Assembly (NCBI RefSeq): GCF_013409865.1
Contig: NZ_JACCBM010000001.1
Coordinates: 558,001-622,000, forward strand
Direction: 5' to 3'
DNA from: Herbiconiux flava
GTDB lineage: Bacteria; Actinomycetota; Actinomycetes; Actinomycetales; Microbacteriaceae
Length of the DNA stretch: 64,000 nucleotides
In this document: positions 8,941 to 18,050 of the stretch, piece by piece
How positions within the stretch are numbered: position 1 is the stretch's first letter
Layout of the letters: the number at the start of each line of letters is the position of its first letter
Program-made: the position numbers and the translations under genes
Notes under the pieces: generated by a model
What the model saw: only the letters and a program-made list of their open reading frames with translations
Told to the model about the DNA's origin: nothing
Database searches by the model: none

Positions 8941-9003
8941 TTTCATCGGGATCCCGATACCACGCTCCGCAACAAAGTCGTCGGAGCAGATAGCAGGTGC
9001 ACA

Positions 9004-10272
9004 GTGAAGAAGCTGATGATCGCGGCAGCCGCGATCGCCCTCGCCACCGCAGGGCTCTCCGGATGCTCGGCCTCCGGCTCCGAGACCGCAGCCTCCGGTC
9101 CGGTCGAGCTCACGTTCTGGCACGGATACACCGAGGCCGACGGCGACGTGCTCGACTCCATCGTCGACGACTTCAACGCCTCGCAGGACGACGTGAAGAT
9201 CAGCACCGAGACCAAGACCTGGGCGGTCATCGACGACACCCTGCTGCCCGCGCTGTCGTCGGACAGCGGACCGCAGCTGGTCGCCATGCCCGCCGAGCGC
9301 CTTCCGGTGTACGCCTCGAAGAAGGCGCTCGTCGACCTCGACGGCTTCTACGCCTCCGACTCCAGCAACACGGCCGAGCTGAATCCCGAAGCCGTGGCCA
9401 TGGAGACCGTCGACGGCGTGAAGTACGGCGTGCCCACCGGGTTCGTGCCGCTCAGCGTCTTCTACAACAAGGCGCTGCTCGACGCGGCCGGGGTGACCAC
9501 CTTCCCGACCACCTGGGACGAGTGGGTGGATGCGGCCAAGAAGTCCACCATCGACCAAGACGGCGACGGCACCCCCGAGCAGTACGGACTGGTGCTGCCT
9601 GACCACGGGACCGTGGGCAACGGCCTCTGGGCCAGCCTGTTCGAGGGCAACGGCGGTTCCATCACCAGCGAGGACGGCACGGAGGCCACGATCGACTCGC
9701 CCGAGAACGTCGAGACCCTCGAGTACTGGTCGTCGGCCATCAACGACGACAAGATCTCGCCCACCGGTGTCGACGGCATCGGAGCCGACAACCTCTTCAC
9801 CGCCGGAAAGGCCGCGATGCACGTCGGCGGGCCCTGGATGGCGTTCGTCTCGAAGGACGCCGGCATCGACTACGGCATCGCGCCCATCCCGGCAGGCCCC
9901 GAGGCGCAGGTGGCTTCGGCCATCGGCGTGTCCATGGCCGTGACCGCTCAGGCCGACGAGGCCGAGCAGAAGGCGGCCGAGAAGTTCCTCGCCTACTTCA
10001 ACGACAAGGCGACCGCGACCGAGTGGTCGCTCGGCTCCGGATGGCCGTCGCTGCGCACCGACGTGACCGCCGCCGACGTGGCGTCCAACCCCATCGTGGC
10101 CACCCTCACCGAGATCGCTCCCTACAGCCGGGCGCTGCTGCCCGGCGTCGTCCAGAGCACCGACGTGCTGACGGCGGTCGACGAGGCCACGCAGAAGGCC
10201 GTGGCCGGCGGTGATCCCGCCGAGCTGCTGTCTGCAGCCCAGTCCGAGATCGACGGCGCGCTGAGCAAGTAG
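9004..10272 (+). CDS. sugar ABC transporter substrate-binding lipoprotein (second operon)
   Basis: 422-residue family 1 solute-binding protein. The signal peptide MKKLMIAAAAIALATAGLSG ends in the lipobox LSGC, so it should be lipid-anchored outside the membrane. The mature protein starts ELTFWHGYTEADGDVLD, typical of sugar-binding proteins. The start is GTG at 9004 with AGG about 9 bases upstream. It heads the operon of two permeases, a GH1-type enzyme and a GH51 enzyme, so the ligand is probably a plant-derived oligosaccharide. It is only distantly similar to the binding protein at 3136. Confidence 0.92.
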   Translation: MKKLMIAAAAIALATAGLSGCSASGSETAASGPVELTFWHGYTEADGDVLDSIVDDFNASQDDVKISTETKTWAVIDDTLLPALSSDSGPQLVAMPAERLPVYASKKALVDLDGFYASDSSNTAELNPEAVAMETVDGVKYGVPTGFVPLSVFYNKALLDAAGVTTFPTTWDEWVDAAKKSTIDQDGDGTPEQYGLVLPDHGTVGNGLWASLFEGNGGSITSEDGTEATIDSPENVETLEYWSSAINDDKISPTGVDGIGADNLFTAGKAAMHVGGPWMAFVSKDAGIDYGIAPIPAGPEAQVASAIGVSMAVTAQADEAEQKAAEKFLAYFNDKATATEWSLGSGWPSLRTDVTAADVASNPIVATLTEIAPYSRALLPGVVQSTDVLTAVDEATQKAVAGGDPAELLSAAQSEIDGALSK

Positions 10273-10279
10273 CGCGCGT

Positions 10280-10314
10280 CCGGGCACCCGGCCCCCACAG
10301 GGGCGGGTGCCCGG
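10280..10314 (+). terminator. strong intercistronic hairpin after binding-protein gene
   Basis: CCGGGCACCCG (10280-10290) and CGGGTGCCCGG (10304-10314) form a perfect 11-bp stem, and the loop can add a 4-bp CCCC/GGGG stem. It starts 7 bases after the binding-protein stop, has no T-run, and the permease gene follows in the same direction. It likely protects or partly terminates the transcript so the binding protein exceeds the permeases. It mirrors the hairpin at 3096-3128. Confidence 0.6.
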
Positions 10315-10369
10315 CGGCTCCTCCCGCACCCCGGCGCACGCCGCCACCGGCTCGAGAAAGCAGAGCACC

Positions 10370-11320
10370 ATGACCACAACGACGTCGAGACCCGGCCGGC
10401 GCTACCGCCCGCCGGCCCAGCTCGGCGGGCGCGGCCCCGTCGGCGCGACCTTCCGGCGCCGGTTGACGATCGTCGGCTTCCTCGCTCCCGCCCTCGTCAT
10501 CCTGGGTGTGTTCGTCGGCTGGCCGATGGTCTCCGCACTCCGGCTGTCCTTCACCGACGCGAGCGGCTTCGGGCAGGAAAAGTGGGTGGGGCTCGACAAC
10601 TACGTGCGCGTCTTCACCGACTCCGACATCGTGCGGTCGATCGGCAACACCGCGCTCTACGCCGTGCTGTTCACGCCGGTGGCGATCGTGGTGGCCCTCG
10701 TGCTGGCCCTGCTGATCAACAGCCCGCGGCTGCCGTTCCGCGGCTTCTTCCGCACCACGCTCTTCCTGCCCTTCATCGTGTCGCTCGCGGTCGCGGCCTT
10801 CGCCTGGTCGTACCTCCTCGACCCGCAGATCGGTCTGCTCAACTACTGGCTCCAGGCCCTGGGCGTGCGGATCGGCAACGTGCTGCAGGATCCCGTGCTC
10901 GCCATGCCCACCGTCGTGCTCGTCGCCGTGTGGAAGAGCTTCGGCTTCTACATGGTCATCTTCCTCGCCGGCCTGCAGGAGATCCCGACGAGCCTCTATG
11001 AAGCCGCGCAGCTCGACGGCGCCACCGGCTGGAAGCGGTTCACGAACGTGACCTTCCCGATGCTCGGCAACACCATGGCCTTCGTGGGGATCGTGGCCTT
11101 GATCGCGGCACTCCAGGCCTTCGATCAGATCTACGTGCTCACCGGCGGCGGCCCGTACCGCAGCACCCAGACCATCGTGATGGAGATCTACAGCTCGGGC
11201 TTCAAGGACCTGGAACTCGGATTCGCCTCGGCCCTGTCGTACGTGCTGCTCATCGCGACGCTGCTGCTCAGCCTGGTGCAGTTCCTGTTCTTCGGTCGCC
11301 GCGCGGAGTCGGCCTCGTGA
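10370..11320 (+). CDS. sugar ABC transporter permease, MalF type (second operon)
   Basis: 316-residue membrane protein with a basic cytoplasmic N-terminus, six predicted spans and the EAA loop SLYEAAQLDGATGWKRF. The ATG at 10370 with GAGAAAG upstream was preferred to an in-frame upstream start that would sit in the hairpin. Its stop overlaps the GTG of the next permease by four bases (GTGA), so the two subunits are probably made in equal amounts. Confidence 0.92.
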   Translation: MTTTTSRPGRRYRPPAQLGGRGPVGATFRRRLTIVGFLAPALVILGVFVGWPMVSALRLSFTDASGFGQEKWVGLDNYVRVFTDSDIVRSIGNTALYAVLFTPVAIVVALVLALLINSPRLPFRGFFRTTLFLPFIVSLAVAAFAWSYLLDPQIGLLNYWLQALGVRIGNVLQDPVLAMPTVVLVAVWKSFGFYMVIFLAGLQEIPTSLYEAAQLDGATGWKRFTNVTFPMLGNTMAFVGIVALIAALQAFDQIYVLTGGGPYRSTQTIVMEIYSSGFKDLELGFASALSYVLLIATLLLSLVQFLFFGRRAESAS

Positions 11321-12201
11321 GCGCCGTCGTGTCGGCCGCCCGGCCGGTCGAGCGGGATGCGGTGCGCATCCGGGCCCGGCGTCGTGAGCGGGTCATCCGC
11401 TGGTCGTTCTTCGCCGCCTTCCTCGTGGTGACGATCGCCATCATGCTGCCGGTGATCATCATCGTGCTCACCGCCTTCAAGCCGGTCTCGGAGGTGAACG
11501 CGTACCCGCCGACCCTGCTGCCCACGACCTGGACGCTCGACAACTTCGCCACGATCTTCTCCGACCTGCCGTTCCTCCGCCTGATCGGCAACAGCGTGGT
11601 GTTCGCGGGTGGTGTGACGGTGTTCGCGCTGGCGTTCGACTCCCTCGCCGCCTACGCCCTGGCGCGGCTGGACTTCCGGGGCAATCGCGTGCTGCTCGTC
11701 GTGATCATCGCCAGCCTGATGATCCCGTTCCAGGCCACGCTCATCCCGATCTACCAGCTCGTCTCCGATCTGGGCTGGGTGAACACCTTCCTCGGGTTGA
11801 TCGTGCCGCGGGCGGCCGACGCGTTCGGCATCTTCTTCCTGCGCCAGTTCTTCGTCTCGCTCCCGCGCGACCTCGACAACGCGGCCCGGATCGACGGGGC
11901 GTCGGAGTGGCGCATCTTCCGCAGCATCGTGCTCCCGAACGCCGTGCCGGCCCTGCTCACCCTCGCGATCTTCACCTTCGTGAACAACTGGAACGACCTG
12001 CTCTGGCCGCTGGTGTTCACCACCGACTCCGAGATGGGAACCATCACCTCGGGACTGACACTGCTCACCGGCCCCGGCGGCATCATCCCCCAGGGAGTGA
12101 TGATGGCGGGCTCGCTCATCGCCGTGCTGCCACTCGCCGTCATGTTCCTGCTCGTGCAGCGACGCTTCATCGAGAGCGTCGCCAGCACGGGTCTGAAGTG
12201 A
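11317..12201 (+). CDS. sugar ABC transporter permease, MalG type (second operon)
   Basis: 294-residue partner permease. Six spans are predicted, with the EAA loop DLDNAARIDGASEWRIF and a C-terminal LVQRRFIESVASTGLK typical of MalG-like subunits. Translation starts at GTG 11317 inside the end of the previous gene. As in the other two sugar systems here, no ATPase gene follows; glycosidase genes come next. Confidence 0.92.
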   Translation: MSAVVSAARPVERDAVRIRARRRERVIRWSFFAAFLVVTIAIMLPVIIIVLTAFKPVSEVNAYPPTLLPTTWTLDNFATIFSDLPFLRLIGNSVVFAGGVTVFALAFDSLAAYALARLDFRGNRVLLVVIIASLMIPFQATLIPIYQLVSDLGWVNTFLGLIVPRAADAFGIFFLRQFFVSLPRDLDNAARIDGASEWRIFRSIVLPNAVPALLTLAIFTFVNNWNDLLWPLVFTTDSEMGTITSGLTLLTGPGGIIPQGVMMAGSLIAVLPLAVMFLLVQRRFIESVASTGLK

Positions 12202-12238
12202 CCGGCTCCCCCACTCGCACGACAAGAAACGAGCATCC

Positions 12239-13507
12239 ATGAACTGGTTCGACGACGGCCGGCTGCACTTCGCGCTGGGCATCGAGGACACCTTCGTGCC
12301 GCAGTCCCGCCCGGGAGAGCGGGCGATCGACGAGTACGAACTGACCGAGCACTACCAGCAGTACCGCGCCGATCTCGGTCTGGCCAAGGGAGTCGGCGCC
12401 GAGATGGTGCGGTGGGGCGTGCCCTGGTACCGCGTCGCCCCGCAGGCCGGAGCGTGGGACTGGTCGTGGGTCGACCGCGTGATGGACCGCTTCGCCGAAC
12501 TGGAGCTGCGGCCGCTCGTGGATCTGCTGCACTACGGCACCCCCCTCTGGCTGGAAGAGCAGTTCGCGCATCCCGACTACGCACAGCACGTCACGGAGTA
12601 CGGAGCCCGTTTCGCCGAGCGCTACGGCCACGTCGCCACCGACTACACGCCCGTCAACGAGCCGACGATCCACGCCCTGTTCTCCGGCGAGTACGCGTAC
12701 TGGCCGCCGTACCTGTCGGGAGAAGCCGGCTTCACCCGCATCGCGGAGGCGCTCGCCCGGGGGTTCGTCGGCACCCAGCGTGCCATCGCGCAGGTGCTCG
12801 GCGACCGGGCGACCTTCCTGCACGTCGACGCGGGCATGCGCTACACGGGCGCCGTCGACGCCGCCGAGCACGTCGAGACGGTGACCCGCCTGCGCGAGCA
12901 GTCCTTCCTGGTCGAGGATCTCGTCACCGGCCGCGTCGACGCCCGTCACCCCCTGCTCCGCCAGCTCTCTCGGGGCGGGATGTCCGACGCCTCACTGTCG
13001 TGGTTCAGCGAGAACCGGGTGCAGCCCGACGTGATGGGGGTGAACTACTACCCGAGGCATTCCACGGAGGTGTTCGAGGCGGGGGTGCATCACGGTGGGG
13101 GCTTCGCCGACCCGCGTCCGTACCACGACGCCGGCACCGAGGGCCTCGCCGAGGTGCTGCTCGCCTACGCCGCACGCTACGGCGCCCCCGTGATGCTGAG
13201 CGAGACCTGCGTCACCGGAACGCCGACGGAGCGCATCCGCTGGATGGACGAGTCGCTGGCCGAGATCGGACGACTGCGCCGGCAGGGCCTCGCCGTCGTC
13301 GGGTACACCTGGTGGCCGTTGTTCGACATGTACGAGTGGACCTATCGGCACAGCGACGCGCCCCGTGCCGATCACCTCCTCACCATGGGCCTGTTCGACC
13401 TCGTCGAGCAGGCCGACGGCACCCTCGCCCGCCGTCGCAACGCCGTCGCCGACCGCTTCGAGCTGCACGCCACCACCTCCACGGCCCTCCAGACCTCCCT
13501 CGCCTGA
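12239..13507 (+). CDS. GH1-like beta-glycosidase
   Basis: 422-residue glycosidase of clan GH-A most like family 1 (beta-glucosidase/beta-galactosidase). The acid/base motif appears as VNEPTIH (Glu141) and the nucleophile as MLSETCVTG (Glu322); the classical family 1 nucleophile motif is TENG, so this is a divergent member. It is also shorter than the usual 440-480 residues. WWPLFDMYEWTY near the C-terminus resembles the family 1 sugar-binding end. No signal peptide is present, so it should act on imported oligosaccharides. The ATG at 12239 has only a weak purine-rich ribosome site. Substrate (beta-galactoside or beta-glucoside) cannot be read from sequence. Confidence 0.8.
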   Translation: MNWFDDGRLHFALGIEDTFVPQSRPGERAIDEYELTEHYQQYRADLGLAKGVGAEMVRWGVPWYRVAPQAGAWDWSWVDRVMDRFAELELRPLVDLLHYGTPLWLEEQFAHPDYAQHVTEYGARFAERYGHVATDYTPVNEPTIHALFSGEYAYWPPYLSGEAGFTRIAEALARGFVGTQRAIAQVLGDRATFLHVDAGMRYTGAVDAAEHVETVTRLREQSFLVEDLVTGRVDARHPLLRQLSRGGMSDASLSWFSENRVQPDVMGVNYYPRHSTEVFEAGVHHGGGFADPRPYHDAGTEGLAEVLLAYAARYGAPVMLSETCVTGTPTERIRWMDESLAEIGRLRRQGLAVVGYTWWPLFDMYEWTYRHSDAPRADHLLTMGLFDLVEQADGTLARRRNAVADRFELHATTSTALQTSLA

Positions 13508-13538
13508 GACCGGACCCTTGATCAGATCGGACCCCCCA

Positions 13539-15056
13539 ATGCTCGACGCCCGCCTCTCGCTCGACCCGCGCTCCCCGATCGGGACCATCGACCGACGGCT
13601 CTTCGGCTCGTTCATCGAGCACCTCGGCCGGGCCGTCTACCACGGCATCCACGAGCCCTCCCACCCCACCGCCGACGGGAACGGATTCCGGCAGGACGTG
13701 ATCGAGCTCGTCAAGGAGCTCGGCGTCTCGACCATCCGCTACCCCGGCGGCAACTTCGTCTCCGGTTTCCGCTGGGAGGACAGCGTCGGACCGGTCACCG
13801 AGCGGCCCCGCCGCCTCGACCTCGCCTGGCACTCCACCGAGACCAACGAGGTCGGCCTGCACGAGTTCTCGGACTGGCTCGAGGCGGTGGGCAGTGAGCT
13901 GATGCTCGCCGTGAACCTCGGGACCCGAGGCACCGCGGAGGCCCTGGAACTGCTCGAGTACACCAACCTCGCCTCCGGAACGGCCCGCGCCGAAGCCCGC
14001 CGCGCGAACGGACGCGAGGAGCCGTTCGACGTGCGCATGTGGTGCCTGGGCAACGAGATGGACGGTCCCTGGCAGCTCGGCCACTCCTCCGCCGAGGACT
14101 ACGGCAAGAAGGCCGCCATGACGGCGAGCGCGATGCGGTCGTTCGACCCGGACCTGCAGCTCGTGGTCTGCGGTTCGTCGAGCTCCTCGATGCCCACCTT
14201 CGGCGAGTGGGAGCGGGTGGTGCTCTCGCACTGCTACGACGACGTCGACTACATCTCCTGCCACGCCTACTACGAGGAGAAGGGCGACCGCGCGAGCTTC
14301 CTCGCGTCGGGGGTCGACATGGACCGCTTCATCGACGCGGTCGTCGCCACCGCCGACCACGTCAAGGCGGTGCGAGGCAGCAGCAGGACCATCGACCTCT
14401 CCTTCGACGAGTGGAACATCTGGTACAACGAGAAATTCGAGACGGTCGACAAGATCACCGGCGTCGACAACTGGCCGGTCGCCCCCCGGCTCCTCGAGGA
14501 CGAGTACACCGTCACCGACGCCGTGGTCTTCGGCAGCCTGATGATCTCTTTACTGAAGCACGCCGACCGGGTGACCAGCGCCTCCCTCGCCCAGCTCGTG
14601 AACGTGATCGCGCCGATCATGACCGAGCCGGGCGGGCCGGCCTGGCGGCAGACCACGTTCTTCCCCTTCGCCGAGACCTCGGCTCACGCGCGCGGCGTCG
14701 CCGTCGACGTGGCGCTCGACGCGCCCGGCTACGACACCGCCCGCTACGGCACCGTGCCCGTGGTCGACGCGGTCGCGAGCCACGACACAGAGGCCGGCCG
14801 GGCGGCGGTCTTTCTCGTGAACCGGTCTCAGGATGCGCCTCTGCGGGTGTCCGTGCAGCTCGCGTCGGCCCTCGGCGCCATCACGGCGGCCGACGCGGTC
14901 GTGCTGCACGACGACGATCCGATGGCGTCGAACACCCTCGCGCACCCGGATCGGGTCTCGCTGAAGGGCCTCGACGTGCAGGTGGACGGGTCGAGCATCG
15001 TGCTCGAGCTGCCTCCGGTGTCGTGGGCTCGGGTGAGCGTGGTGGTGGCGGGATAG
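13539..15056 (+). CDS. GH51 alpha-L-arabinofuranosidase (second copy)
   Basis: 505-residue intracellular family 51 arabinofuranosidase. Acid/base Glu173 lies in CLGNEMDGPWQ and nucleophile Glu291 in SFDEWNIWY. Residues around both sites are nearly identical to the first GH51 copy, showing paralogy, while the C-terminal beta-sandwich domain is more diverged. The start ATG at 13539 aligns with the start of the other copy; the ribosome site is weak. It is the last gene of the second sugar operon. Having one copy in each LacI-controlled operon suggests the two transporters bring in different arabinose-containing substrates. Confidence 0.94.
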   Translation: MLDARLSLDPRSPIGTIDRRLFGSFIEHLGRAVYHGIHEPSHPTADGNGFRQDVIELVKELGVSTIRYPGGNFVSGFRWEDSVGPVTERPRRLDLAWHSTETNEVGLHEFSDWLEAVGSELMLAVNLGTRGTAEALELLEYTNLASGTARAEARRANGREEPFDVRMWCLGNEMDGPWQLGHSSAEDYGKKAAMTASAMRSFDPDLQLVVCGSSSSSMPTFGEWERVVLSHCYDDVDYISCHAYYEEKGDRASFLASGVDMDRFIDAVVATADHVKAVRGSSRTIDLSFDEWNIWYNEKFETVDKITGVDNWPVAPRLLEDEYTVTDAVVFGSLMISLLKHADRVTSASLAQLVNVIAPIMTEPGGPAWRQTTFFPFAETSAHARGVAVDVALDAPGYDTARYGTVPVVDAVASHDTEAGRAAVFLVNRSQDAPLRVSVQLASALGAITAADAVVLHDDDPMASNTLAHPDRVSLKGLDVQVDGSSIVLELPPVSWARVSVVVAG

Positions 15057-15258
15057 GTAAGCAGCTCGCCGGCGGGTTGCGCATCCTTCGATCGGGCATG
15101 CGCCGCTCGTGACCGGCGGGCCGCCAGTTCCCCTCTCGCCGGATCATCCGGCCTCGCTTAGGGTGAAACAGACCGGCGATCACTCTGAGCTCGCGGTCGT
15201 CTTCGTCGGGAACCTGAGCTCGGGCCCATCCACGACCCCTCGAACGGAAGGCACACGC

Positions 15259-16053
15259 GTGCGCGTCACCCCTCGGATCTGGATCGGCCTGGCGATCTGG
15301 GCCGGCTATGTGCTGGTCATCTTCGTCGTCTCGATCCTGAGCGGCGTGCCCTTCCCCGAGATCGGCACGTCTGCGGAATCGACGTGGCGCGGGGCGGTGC
15401 TCGACCTCGCCGTCGGCGCCCTCGGACTCGTCGTCGTCGCGACGGTGCTGGGGTGGTGGCGCCCAGCCCTGTTCGAGCGCCGACGGTCGCAGCACCGGTG
15501 GCCGGTGTTCGTGCCGATCATCATGCTCGTCGCCGCCGTGCTGAACCTGATCAACACGGATTGGTCTCAGTTCGACGCGTCGTTCGTGCTCGCGCTGGTG
15601 GCGCTCGGTGTCCTCGTCGGGTTCAACGAGGAGCTGATGGCCCGGGGCCTGCTGCTGACCGCGCTGCGGTCCCGGCTCGGTGAGGGCTGGGTCTGGTTCC
15701 TCTCCAGCGCTCTGTTCGGGGTCATGCACCTCGTCAACGCCGCACTCGGCGCCCCGCTGGCTAGCTCGCTCCTCCAGGCGGCGCTGGCGTTCGCGTCAGG
15801 GACGGCGTTCTACATCGTGCGCCGGGTCACCGGTTCGTTGATCTGGGCGATGCTGCTGCACGGCCTCTGGGACGTGTCGGTGTTCTCCGTCGGGCACGCC
15901 CCCATCTCGACCGCGTTAGGAGCCGTCCTCGCGCCACTCATCGGCATCCTCTCGCTCGCCGTCGTCTACTGGGTCATCAAGGGAACCGGCGAACGGGTGC
16001 CGCCTGCCGACGCGCGGCGATGGAGCGCCCCCACACCCTCGACGGCGGTCTAG
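15259..16053 (+). CDS. CPBP-family intramembrane metalloprotease
   Basis: 264-residue polytopic membrane protein of the CPBP (CAAX protease and bacteriocin-processing, ABI) family. The glutamate pair motif NEELMARG, the FGVMH motif and the later LHGLWD motif supply the conserved Glu and His residues. About seven hydrophobic segments are visible. The GTG at 15259 was chosen because GGAAGG lies 7 bases upstream; an upstream ATG at 15109 would add 50 residues that do not look like protein. The substrate is unknown. It follows the GH51 gene by 200 bases and seems to be its own unit. Confidence 0.8.
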   Translation: MRVTPRIWIGLAIWAGYVLVIFVVSILSGVPFPEIGTSAESTWRGAVLDLAVGALGLVVVATVLGWWRPALFERRRSQHRWPVFVPIIMLVAAVLNLINTDWSQFDASFVLALVALGVLVGFNEELMARGLLLTALRSRLGEGWVWFLSSALFGVMHLVNAALGAPLASSLLQAALAFASGTAFYIVRRVTGSLIWAMLLHGLWDVSVFSVGHAPISTALGAVLAPLIGILSLAVVYWVIKGTGERVPPADARRWSAPTPSTAV

Positions 16054-16140
16054 CGCGCGGTTCGAACCGTCGATGCGACGGGTGGTGCTTCGGGATGCTC
16101 GTCAGGACGAGCGCGATCGTGCGCCTCCCGACGGTCAGCT

Positions 16141-16440
16141 CTATCTGCCCGCCACCAGCAGCGCCAGCAGCCCCGCGAGCACCACCGGCACCACCACGAA
16201 CACCATCACCCGCACGAGCGCGCGCGGGCGCGGGCGCCCCGTCGCTCCGCTGCTGCCGACGTGGTAACCGGCCAGCACGATCAGCGGTCCACCCACGAGC
16301 CCGAGGAACGTCGCGGCGCCCGGCGCTGCACCCAGCTGGCCGACGGTGGCGAAGAATCCGAGGGCACCCAGCAGAGCGAGTACGAAGCCCAGCGGCCTCG
16401 CCACGAGGAGCCACCACGGGCGCACCTCGGAATTGCTCAT
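16141..16440 (-). CDS. small membrane protein of unknown function
   Basis: 99 residues with three hydrophobic segments (about residues 11-32, 38-60 and 78-98) separated by a short basic stretch GATGRPRPRA. No family recognised. The ATG at 16440 with GAGGGGA eight bases upstream was preferred over an upstream ATG at 16503. It is convergent with the CPBP protease gene and divergent from the PepSY gene. Confidence 0.65.
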   Translation of the reverse strand: MSNSEVRPWWLLVARPLGFVLALLGALGFFATVGQLGAAPGAATFLGLVGGPLIVLAGYHVGSSGATGRPRPRALVRVMVFVVVPVVLAGLLALLVAGR

Positions 16441-16522
16441 CTGAAACGTCCCCTCGTCGTGTTCATTCAAGCCGAGTGATCGTGCGACCGCCAGGCGGAG
16501 CATGGCTCCGGGGTCGTGGGCC

Positions 16523-16540
16523 GCTTCAGGCTGGCTTCAG
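16523..16540 (+). promoter_or_regulatory. 11-bp-spaced direct repeats upstream of the PepSY gene
   Basis: The heptamer GCTTCAG occurs at 16523-16529 and again at 16534-16540, an 11-bp period. This spacing is typical of sites for OmpR/PhoB-type response regulators, which bind head-to-tail as dimers. Such a regulator is encoded at 17327. The repeats lie about 70-85 bases upstream of the PepSY start codon. Confidence 0.6.
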
Positions 16541-16608
16541 CGGCCGGTTGGGAGTGTGGGGGTGTTCGCACGCAGTGCGTGTCCACTCGCTTCACGAAGG
16601 AGAACCCC

Positions 16609-17256
16609 ATGCAGAAGAAGACGAAGATCATCGGCGGCGCGACCCTGGCGGCTGTGCTCGTGCTCGGCGGAACCGGGATCGCGTACGCCGCGACCGACGG
16701 GTTCGAGGGTTCCGACGCGCTGACCGGCGGCGACCTCGACCGCGCGGCGACGGTGGCCTCCGAGGAGATCGGCGGCGGGTCGGTGACCTCGGCCGAGCGC
16801 GACGACGACGGGTACGAGCTCGAGCTGAAGGGTGACGACGGGCGGTACTACGAGGTCGAGCTGGACGGGTCGTTCGGGGTCGTGTCGAGCAGCGCGGATG
16901 ACCGGGTGGGCGACACCGGGTCGAGCGGCAGCGGCAGCGGCAGCGGCTCGGGCGAGAGCGGCGAAAGCGGCGAGAGCGGCACGGGCGAGGCGGGCGGCCC
17001 GGCGGATGGCGGCGATGACGAGGGTGACGGCGCGGGTGCGGGCAGCGCATCCGTCGACCCCGACGACCTGCAGGGCGAGGAGCTCGAGAAGGCCTCGGCC
17101 GCTGCAATCGCCGAGGCCGGCGGCGGCTCCGTGACCGACGCCGAGACGAGCGACGACGCCGACCACGCCTATGACGTCGAGGTGCGACTGGATGACGGCA
17201 CCGAGGTCGACATCGACCTCGACGCCTCGTTCGGGGTCGTGCGCACCGAGAAGTAG
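16609..17256 (+). CDS. exported PepSY-repeat protein
   Basis: 215-residue exported protein. A signal peptide (MQKKTKIIGGATLAAVLVLG...AYA) is followed by two related modules of about 55-60 residues, each with a helix of the LDRAATVASEEIGGGSV or LEKASAAAIAEAGGGSV type and a two-strand end DGSFGVV or DASFGVV. These fit PepSY domains. A long Ser/Gly/Glu-rich linker joins them. The protein is very acidic. PepSY proteins are often the target gene and feedback partner of an adjacent two-component system; here the response regulator starts 70 bases downstream. The ATG at 16609 has AAGGAG upstream. Confidence 0.85.
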   Translation: MQKKTKIIGGATLAAVLVLGGTGIAYAATDGFEGSDALTGGDLDRAATVASEEIGGGSVTSAERDDDGYELELKGDDGRYYEVELDGSFGVVSSSADDRVGDTGSSGSGSGSGSGESGESGESGTGEAGGPADGGDDEGDGAGAGSASVDPDDLQGEELEKASAAAIAEAGGGSVTDAETSDDADHAYDVEVRLDDGTEVDIDLDASFGVVRTEK

Positions 17257-17267
17257 GGGCGAGACCC

Positions 17268-17296
17268 AGGGCGGGCCGGCGATGTCGGCCCGCCCT
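17268..17296 (+). terminator. hairpin terminator-like element after the PepSY gene
   Basis: AGGGCGGGCCG and CGGCCCGCCCT form a perfect 11-bp stem with a 7-base loop, starting 11 bases after the PepSY stop. Only TTGT follows, so termination may be partial. It separates the abundant PepSY transcript from the regulator genes. Confidence 0.65.
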
Positions 17297-17326
17297 TGTA
17301 GCGTTGACGGAGCGGAGGGAGACCGG

Positions 17327-18001
17327 ATGCGCATCCTCGTGATCGACGACGAGCTGAACCTGCTGCGCGCCGTCGAGACCGGGCTCGAGGCCGAGGGCTT
17401 CGCCGTCGACACCGCCACGAACGGCACCGACGGGCTGTGGCTCGCCCGCGAGAACGACTACGCCGCCATCGTGCTCGACATCATGCTGCCGGGCATGAGC
17501 GGATTCCGCATCTGCGCCGAGCTGCGGCGGGCCGGCGACTGGACGCCCGTGATCATGCTCACCGCGAAGGACGGCGACCTCGACCAGGTCGAGGCGCTCG
17601 ACACCGGGGCCGACGACTACCTCACCAAGCCGTTCTCGTTCCAGGTGCTGCTGGCGCGGCTGCGGGCGCTGATCCGGCGCGGCGGGTCCGAGCGGCCGAC
17701 CGTGCTGACCGTCGGCGATCTCGCGCTCGACCCGGCGACCAAGCGGGTCACCCGCGGCGACGTGCCGATCGAGCTGACGACGCGGGAGTTCAGCGTGCTC
17801 GAGTTCCTCGTGTCGCGGGCGGGCGCCGTCGTGTCGAAGCGCGAGGTGCTCGGGGCGGTGTGGGACTTCGACTTCGAGGGCGATCCGAACATCGTCGAGG
17901 TGTACGTGCGGCACCTGCGCAACAAGGTCGACCGGCCGTTCGGGCGCGCGTCGATCGAGACGATGCGCGGGTCTGGGTACCGGGTGGTCGACGATGGGTG
18001 A
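17327..18001 (+). CDS. OmpR/PhoB-type response regulator
   Basis: 224-residue two-component response regulator. The receiver domain (residues about 1-115) has the acidic pocket VIDDE, phosphoacceptor Asp51 in VLDIMLPG, and the conserved Thr and Lys in MLTAKD and TKPF. A winged-helix DNA-binding domain (about 130-222) ends with VEVYVRHLRNKVD and TMRGSGYRVV. The ATG at 17327 has GGAGGGAG upstream. Its stop overlaps a GTG codon in frame with the histidine kinase. The likely target is the PepSY gene, through the direct repeats at 16523. Confidence 0.95.
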   Translation: MRILVIDDELNLLRAVETGLEAEGFAVDTATNGTDGLWLARENDYAAIVLDIMLPGMSGFRICAELRRAGDWTPVIMLTAKDGDLDQVEALDTGADDYLTKPFSFQVLLARLRALIRRGGSERPTVLTVGDLALDPATKRVTRGDVPIELTTREFSVLEFLVSRAGAVVSKREVLGAVWDFDFEGDPNIVEVYVRHLRNKVDRPFGRASIETMRGSGYRVVDDG

Positions 18002-18050
18002 GCGGGCCGGGTCGGGGTACCGGGTGGTCGCCGATGCATGAGCGCGCCGG
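17971..18050. repeat. 40-bp tandem duplication at the regulator/kinase junction
   Basis: Bases 17971-18010 and 18011-18050 match at 35 of 40 positions. The first copy holds the regulator stop and an overlapping GTG; the second copy lies in the kinase N-terminus. As 40 is not a multiple of three, the two copies are read in different frames. It looks like an old slippage or unequal-crossover event. Confidence 0.85.
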
